Assembly: GCA_002862135.1 (NCBI GenBank) | Contig: PKCI01000231.1 | Span: 1 to 36,644, forward strand | DNA: 36,644 nt | Source: Verrucomicrobiota bacterium | GTDB lineage: Bacteria; Verrucomicrobiota; Verrucomicrobiia; Verrucomicrobiales; DEV007 | Direction: 5' to 3' | Shown here: piece after piece, positions 32,607 to 36,644 of the stretch | Layout: the number at the start of each line of letters is the position of its first letter | How positions within the stretch are numbered: the first letter of the stretch is position 1 | Position numbers and translations under genes: made by a program | The notes under the pieces: model-generated | Databases searched by the model: none | The model's input: the letters and a program-made list of their open reading frames with translations, nothing else | What the model was told of the DNA's origin: nothing

Positions 32607-33350
32607 TCAGGACTGTTTTCGGTAGCGGAACGGGGTGATCCCCATGTGCTTTCGGAAGTGCTGGGTAAAGGAGCTTTGGTCGCTGAAACCGAAATCCAAA
32701 GCAATGTCGCTGATCGGTTTGTCAGTGCTGCGCAACTCGGCGCAGGCGGCTTGGATTCTCGTTTTAATAAGAAACGTTCTGGGGTTGGTGTCGAATACTT
32801 CGCGGAACCGGCGATTAAACTGGCGCACTGACATTCCGGTTCGCCTGGCCAGGTCTGTCATGTTGACTGACTCTTGGAAATGGTCGCGAATGTAACTCAC
32901 TGCTCGATCCAGTTGCATATGAGGCGTCAGGGCCGAGCGCCGCCCGGAGTAATTTTGCACCGTCCCCATGACTCCGATAACGTTCTGATCCTTGCCAAAT
33001 ACAGGGAACTTATTCGTGAAATACCAGTCAGGCAGCCCCTGACGATTGAAAAACAGTTCCACGATTTTAAGCATGGGTTCTCCGCTGTTTATGACAGTTT
33101 CATCATCGTCACGAAATTTGCGGGCCAGCTCGTTCGGAAAAAGTTCGAAGTCGTGTTTGCCGATCAAATCGGCTTCCGATTTGCACCCAAGCCGCTCCCA
33201 GAATGCCCGGTTAGCTGAGACAATCTTGAAGTCGCGATTCTTGGCGAAGAAAGACACACCAGGCAGGTGATCAAAGAGGACTTCAAAATGAGAGTCGGGG
33301 GAGAGTTCCTCGAGGAACTTTTCCTTGAGCCTTATAAAAGAACTTCCCAT
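32607..33350 (-). CDS. PAS-AraC family transcriptional regulator
   Basis: 247 residues. The N-terminal half is a PAS domain (about 22-130): VLFDHLPGVSFFAKNRDFKI, then RAFWERLGCKSEADLIGKHD and FPVFGKDQNVIGVMGTVQNY. The C-terminal half is the two-HTH AraC domain: MTDLARRTGMSVRQFNRRF and ISDIALDFGFSDQSSFTQHF followed by MGITPFRYRK. AraC proteins usually sense sugars with a cupin domain; here a PAS domain replaces it, so the signal may be a small aromatic, redox or other cofactor-borne cue. It is divergent from the ROK kinase gene (207-base spacer), a plausible target. Confidence 0.9.
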   Translation of the reverse strand: MGSSFIRLKEKFLEELSPDSHFEVLFDHLPGVSFFAKNRDFKIVSANRAFWERLGCKSEADLIGKHDFELFPNELARKFRDDDETVINSGEPMLKIVELFFNRQGLPDWYFTNKFPVFGKDQNVIGVMGTVQNYSGRRSALTPHMQLDRAVSYIRDHFQESVNMTDLARRTGMSVRQFNRRFREVFDTNPRTFLIKTRIQAACAELRSTDKPISDIALDFGFSDQSSFTQHFRKHMGITPFRYRKQS

Positions 33351-33557
33351 GGTTGTTTAAAAGTTAGTGTATGGCCGGATTGGCACAAAATGAAATGATC
33401 TACGGCGATGCGCCAAGTGATTTCAGTAAAAAGGGGGGCGAGGTTTTGGTGCTAGCTGCTGGGATAACAGAGTCGTTTACGCTCAGAGATTTGATGATTG
33501 ACTGGGGAACGGCTCCATCGTATTCATTTCGCCCAATTTCTCTACCTCATTATTTTT

Positions 33558-34577
33558 ATGGCTGACAACGCGAAATACTTCGCCGGTCTCGATATCGGCG
33601 GCACCACGGTTAAGACGGTTCTGGTAGACGAAATGGGCGACGTTGCCGGTGAAATGGTGGAGGTGCGCAGCCATGTGAAGGATGGCTATGAAGCAACTTT
33701 CGGGCAGTTGGAAAGCGCGCTCGATCAGCTCACTGGAAATATTGGACTGACTCGCGATGCGGTAAAGGGGATCGGCATGGATGTTCCCGCTCCTTCCTGT
33801 GATGGTGTGATCTGGGGGAGGGCTAATTTAGCCGAAAACTGGGTCGGCACCAATGTCCGTGATTTGCTTTCTGAGCGCCTCGGGGGAGTTCCGGTATACA
33901 TGACTAATGACGGCAATGCCGCTGCCCTGGGCGAGTATGCCGTGCGAAAGAAGCATCATGGTGGACTGCTCCTAGTGGCACCCGGAACCGGCCTTGGTGG
34001 CGGTCTTGTGCTTCCCGGCGGTCGTGCTTATGAAGGCACGAATGGTCTCGCGCTTGAAGTGGGGCACATTAGTGTTCCTCACCGCGAAGAAGACGGCGAA
34101 CTTCCTGAGTGTTCCTGTGGTTTAAAGGGCTGCCTTGAGGCCTGGGTTTCTCTGGTAGCGCTTCGCCGGCGCGTCGGTATTGAATTGGCCAAGCCGGAAA
34201 ACGCTTCTCATCCGCTCAATGATGGTTCTCCAATCGAGGAGAAAGCTTTTCGCCTTCGTGACTTCGCTGAGCAGGGAGACGATCTCGCGGTCAAGATTTT
34301 TCGTCAACAGGGACAGATTCTCGGCTACGGAATTGCTGATCTAGTTCGGGTATTCGATCCCGGTCTTGTGGTGATTGGCGGTGGCCTTGCTGAAACCGAT
34401 TTCCGTGACCAATACCTTGATTGGGTGATGGAGGGGTTCAAAGAACGTGCTTGGCCGATGTACCTTTCCAGTCCGATCAATCCTGATCGTGCAACTACGA
34501 GATTTGAGTGGGCGCGCGGGGGCGATTGGCCGGCAGCACTGGGTGTGGCCTATTCAGCCCGTGAGATGTTCCGCTAA
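33558..34577 (+). CDS. ROK-family sugar kinase (glucokinase-like)
   Basis: 339 residues from ATG 33558; a longer frame from TTG 33498 would put extra residues before the phosphate loop. ATP-binding loop GLDIGGTTVKTVLVDEMG is at the N-terminus, catalytic Asp near 118 in MTNDGNAAALGEY, second loop LVAPGTGLGGGLVL, and the ROK zinc site CSCGLKGCLEAW (C185, C187, C192) with an upstream His in LEVGHISVPH. Length and motifs favour glucokinase, but other hexoses cannot be excluded. The gene is divergent from the PAS-AraC regulator. No transporter is adjacent. Confidence 0.9.
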   Translation: MADNAKYFAGLDIGGTTVKTVLVDEMGDVAGEMVEVRSHVKDGYEATFGQLESALDQLTGNIGLTRDAVKGIGMDVPAPSCDGVIWGRANLAENWVGTNVRDLLSERLGGVPVYMTNDGNAAALGEYAVRKKHHGGLLLVAPGTGLGGGLVLPGGRAYEGTNGLALEVGHISVPHREEDGELPECSCGLKGCLEAWVSLVALRRRVGIELAKPENASHPLNDGSPIEEKAFRLRDFAEQGDDLAVKIFRQQGQILGYGIADLVRVFDPGLVVIGGGLAETDFRDQYLDWVMEGFKERAWPMYLSSPINPDRATTRFEWARGGDWPAALGVAYSAREMFR

Positions 34578-34596
34578 TCGGGTCGCGTCGCTTCGC

Positions 34597-34971
34597 CTAG
34601 CGGTGATGTACTTCCAAGTCGGAGACGATGTAGCTCCCGTTGACTTCCTGAAAATAGACCCGAGCCCAACCTCCGTTGAAGTAGAGGATCATCTTATCGT
34701 CGTAGTAGGGAATATTTCCGGAATGCTGGCGATTCCAGTCCAGCTTGCTTACCGCCAGCGGTGAGGCGTATTGAAGCGCCATATTCTTGTCGAGCCGAAT
34801 AAATGCCGTCAGGAAGCGCAGTGCGATATCATGCTTGTTCAGCTTCTGACGAGGTGCTGATGAATTTGAGAGCCCCGTTGGAGTAGCACTAGATCCACTT
34901 GAGGTGGTTTCGATGCAGGATGTGAGCGATAGCACGACACCAGTTACCGTTAGAAACAGGATAGGCTTCAT
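34597..34971 (-). CDS. Small lipoprotein of unknown function
   Basis: 124 residues from ATG 34971, where a lipoprotein signal begins (MKPILFLTVTGVVLSLTSC, lipobox LTSC). A longer start at 35016 (TTG) would overlap the GT2 stop by two bases but would spoil the signal. After a Ser/Thr-rich tether the mature part (about 50-124) is a compact alpha/beta domain with HDIALRFLTAFIRLDKNMAL and WARVYFQEVNGSYIVSDLEV, reminiscent of NTF2-like or DUF-type small domains, but I do not recognise the family. It is the last gene of a three-gene minus-strand group behind two glycosyltransferases and convergent with the ROK kinase. Confidence 0.6.
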   Translation of the reverse strand: MKPILFLTVTGVVLSLTSCIETTSSGSSATPTGLSNSSAPRQKLNKHDIALRFLTAFIRLDKNMALQYASPLAVSKLDWNRQHSGNIPYYDDKMILYFNGGWARVYFQEVNGSYIVSDLEVHHR

Positions 34972-35012
34972 GAGAGGTAGAGGAAGCATGTTCGTGAGTT
35001 CCACTGGCAGGT

Positions 35013-35789
35013 TCAAGACTGCTTTTCATTCACGCCCGTTTCAAGAGGCGGCATCATAACTTTGCGCTTTAGGAGCCAACAAACGCCGATGAGATCGTAG
35101 ATTCCTCGAAGTGCCCGGTCGAAGTTGGTGTATTTCGACTCACCGGCTTTTCGCTCGCGGTGATTAACGTCAATTTCGGCAATCGTCAGTCCAGCCTGGG
35201 TAAAAATGGCAGGGAGATAGCGGTGCAGGCCATTGAACGGCACGAGTAGGTCGAGATGATCGCGGTGAAAGGCCTTAAGAGAACAACCGGTATCGCTGAT
35301 GCCATCTTGGATAAAGCAGCGCCGGATGCGATTCGCGATTCGGGAAGCGGCCCGCCGGCTCCAGGTGTCTTTGCGTTTGGCACGCCGACCTACTGCCACA
35401 TCGCAATCACCGGCCTTCACGAGATCAACGAGTTCTTGAATATCAGCGGGATCGTTTTGGCCATCGCCGTCGAGCATCACGAGGATGTCCCCGGCAGCGA
35501 AACTCATCCCTGCGAAGAGGGCGCCACTTTGACCACGATTCTCAGTCAGCCGAAGAGGAGTAACCTCTTCAATTCCTCTCATGATCTCCCAAGTGTGATC
35601 ACTGCTACCGTCGTCCACGGCCACCACCTGTGCATCGGGCTGATACTTGACGATTTCCTTGAGCACGAATTCGACGCAGTCCTCCTCATTGTAGAAAGGA
35701 ACAATAACGCTGACCGAATTCAGACCGGGTGCCGATGGGCGAAGACCGGAATTGCGGTTAAATGGTGAAACGTAGCCAGATGATTTCAT
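35013..35789 (-). CDS. GT2 glycosyltransferase, polyprenyl-phosphate sugar synthase type
   Basis: 258 residues. GT2 motifs: VSVIVPFYNEEDCVEFVLKE, VVAVDDGSSDHT, NRGQSGALFAGMSFAAGD, DxD-type MLDGDGQNDPADI and SDTGCSLKAFHRD. The pattern and the lack of membrane helices match soluble dolichyl-/polyprenyl-phosphate glycosyltransferases (DPM1-like), which load a sugar onto a lipid carrier. The upstream gene on the same strand encodes a GT39-like membrane glycosyltransferase that uses such lipid-linked sugars, so the two probably form a pathway, for example glycosylating lipid A, lipoproteins or surface glycan. Donor sugar unknown. Confidence 0.88.
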   Translation of the reverse strand: MKSSGYVSPFNRNSGLRPSAPGLNSVSVIVPFYNEEDCVEFVLKEIVKYQPDAQVVAVDDGSSDHTWEIMRGIEEVTPLRLTENRGQSGALFAGMSFAAGDILVMLDGDGQNDPADIQELVDLVKAGDCDVAVGRRAKRKDTWSRRAASRIANRIRRCFIQDGISDTGCSLKAFHRDHLDLLVPFNGLHRYLPAIFTQAGLTIAEIDVNHRERKAGESKYTNFDRALRGIYDLIGVCWLLKRKVMMPPLETGVNEKQS

Positions 35790-35810
35790 CGGTAAAGTTT
35801 GAGGCTCATA

Positions 35811-36644
35811 TCAAGGATTGGCCAGTTCGTTGGATTCAGGCCAGCCGTGGAGCGTTTTGCCACGATATACCGTGTAGAACTTGGTTCGATCGTAGCCGAA
35901 GACGGCTTCGAACTCTCCCACTTTCTTGTAGCTTTCGAATACATCGCTGAGAGGACCGGGAAATTTATTGTTACCGGGAACGAGAATGAATCCATCCTTT
36001 CCCTCAAATCCATCCTCGAATGGATTGTTCCACATCTCGTATTGAGATTCGATTCCTGAGTGGCTGGACCAGCGATAAACCCTCGGTTGATCAGGTAAAG
36101 CAAAGGCGAGTTGGCTTGTCGTGTCGCGGTGGCCGAGAGCAACGATGAACAATTCATCGGCATCCGTCTGTTGGCGTCGGACTTCCTCAAATCCCTCAGC
36201 AAGTTTGTCGTATCCCATGAGACGACGGTTAGGATCTGCTTTGTGGCCTTGAATCCCTGCCAGTTTCATGACTGGGCTTCCAAAATAAAAGAAAGCACTC
36301 AGGGCAAAGCCGATGATGAGTCCGTTTTTCAGGAGGCGTTCTCTTGTGGCTGCCGATGGTTTAGCGAATTCGACAGCTCCCGAAAAGAACGCCGCTACCA
36401 ACGGCATGCAGGAAAGATAGAAGACAGCCGGCCAGTTCGGTTGCAGGCCTTGTCTCATTGCCATGAAGAGCATACCGACGAGTGGAATTCCACCGAAAAC
36501 GAGGGCAAAGCGAACGGAGAGGTTTGCGGTTCGGATTGTTTTCAGGCGGCCGATGCAGATGAGGTAGAGAACAACGCCAAAAACGGGCGACAGCACTCCC
36601 AACTGGCTGCCAATGAATTCAGCAAAATCCTCGAGGCGTTCGAG
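35811..36644 (-). CDS. GT39/ArnT-like membrane glycosyltransferase, N-terminus cut by window edge
   Basis: The frame runs open to base 36644, so the start is outside the window; about 277 C-terminal residues are visible. The first visible part (FAEFIGSQLGVLSPVFGVVL) matches the turn between the last loop and membrane helices of GT39 (PMT/ArnT-type) proteins. Further helices are ALVFGGIPLVGMLFMAM, PAVFYLSCMPLVAAFFSGAV and LIIGFALSAFFYFGS. A soluble C-terminal domain follows (about 130 residues) with ELFIVALGHRDTTSQLAFAL and YDRTKFYTVYRGKTL. The catalytic acidic residues at the N-terminal loop are not visible. Likely substrate is a lipid-linked sugar made by the GT2 enzyme next door. Confidence 0.72.
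   Translation of the reverse strand, partial: LERLEDFAEFIGSQLGVLSPVFGVVLYLICIGRLKTIRTANLSVRFALVFGGIPLVGMLFMAMRQGLQPNWPAVFYLSCMPLVAAFFSGAVEFAKPSAATRERLLKNGLIIGFALSAFFYFGSPVMKLAGIQGHKADPNRRLMGYDKLAEGFEEVRRQQTDADELFIVALGHRDTTSQLAFALPDQPRVYRWSSHSGIESQYEMWNNPFEDGFEGKDGFILVPGNNKFPGPLSDVFESYKKVGEFEAVFGYDRTKFYTVYRGKTLHGWPESNELANP

Noticed and set aside
33371-33565. Open frame of 64 codons before the ROK kinase
   Set aside because: No recognised motif, no signal peptide or ribosome-binding site, and it overlaps the start of the kinase; more likely part of the regulatory spacer.
1-36644. Search by eye for tRNA, rRNA, CRISPR, insertion sequences and prophage genes
   Set aside because: No T-loop-like tRNA patterns, repeat arrays, transposase or integrase motifs were seen. 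This cannot exclude a short degenerate element.

Overview
The window reads as a chromosomal core segment of a member of the Verrucomicrobiota. The main evidence is a five-gene block (12102-19180) with the order and domain content of the Akkermansia muciniphila Amuc_1102-1101-1100-1099-1098 locus: a secreted Ig-like-sized protein, a PilM-like ATPase fused to a PilN-like tail, a PilO-like protein (Amuc_1100 type), an EF-hand protein and a PilQ-like secretin. Other genes fit this phylum: ABC-2 permeases with a VKELRQGMR N-terminus, PQQ-propeller proteins, an ECF sigma factor with a zinc-free anti-sigma-like partner, and a GT4 enzyme with a CGSC motif. I cannot resolve the class. No mobile element, CRISPR array, tRNA or rRNA was seen.

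Layout. (1) 1-2811: 3' end of the 2-oxoglutarate dehydrogenase E2 gene, a LysM lipoprotein, mogA, and a GNAT acetyltransferase on the minus strand. (2) 10928 down to 2886, minus strand: a tightly packed six-gene operon of MoxR AAA+ ATPase, a membrane-anchored protein with an amidotransferase-like fold, ABC ATPase, ABC-2 permease, DUF58 protein and BatA/VWA membrane protein, with stop/start overlaps. (3) 11101-11669: rpsP and khpA, with a structured rpsP leader. (4) 12102-19180: the pilus/secretin-type operon, closed by a strong hairpin. (5) 19271-22406: coaE, rho (with a Gly/Arg-rich insertion in the Q-loop region) and an RNase D-like gene. (6) 22533-25882: a minus-strand NtrC-type response regulator with a degenerate AAA+ domain and no GAFTGA motif, divergent from an ECF sigma factor and a membrane protein with a tandemly duplicated anti-sigma-like domain. 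(7) 26045-32569: SNF2 helicase, NlpC/P60 hydrolase, PQQ-propeller protein, GT4 glycosyltransferase. (8) 32607-36644: a PAS-AraC regulator divergent from a ROK sugar kinase, then a minus-strand group of a GT39-like membrane glycosyltransferase (cut by the window edge), a GT2 polyprenyl-phosphate-type glycosyltransferase and a small lipoprotein.

How genes work together. The MoxR operon looks like a chaperone-like AAA+/VWA module joined to an ABC exporter. The pilus-type operon supplies cytoplasmic (PilM), inner-membrane (PilN/PilO and a possible PilP analogue) and outer-membrane (secretin) parts of a trans-envelope assembly, but no motor ATPase, platform protein or pilin is in the window. The best candidates for new biology are the sigma-54-type regulator that has lost its sigma-54 contact loop and several catalytic residues, the Rho Q-loop insertion, the EF-hand protein at the PilP position, and the MoxR-ABC operon. 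All functional statements are from reading sequence by eye; no database search was run.
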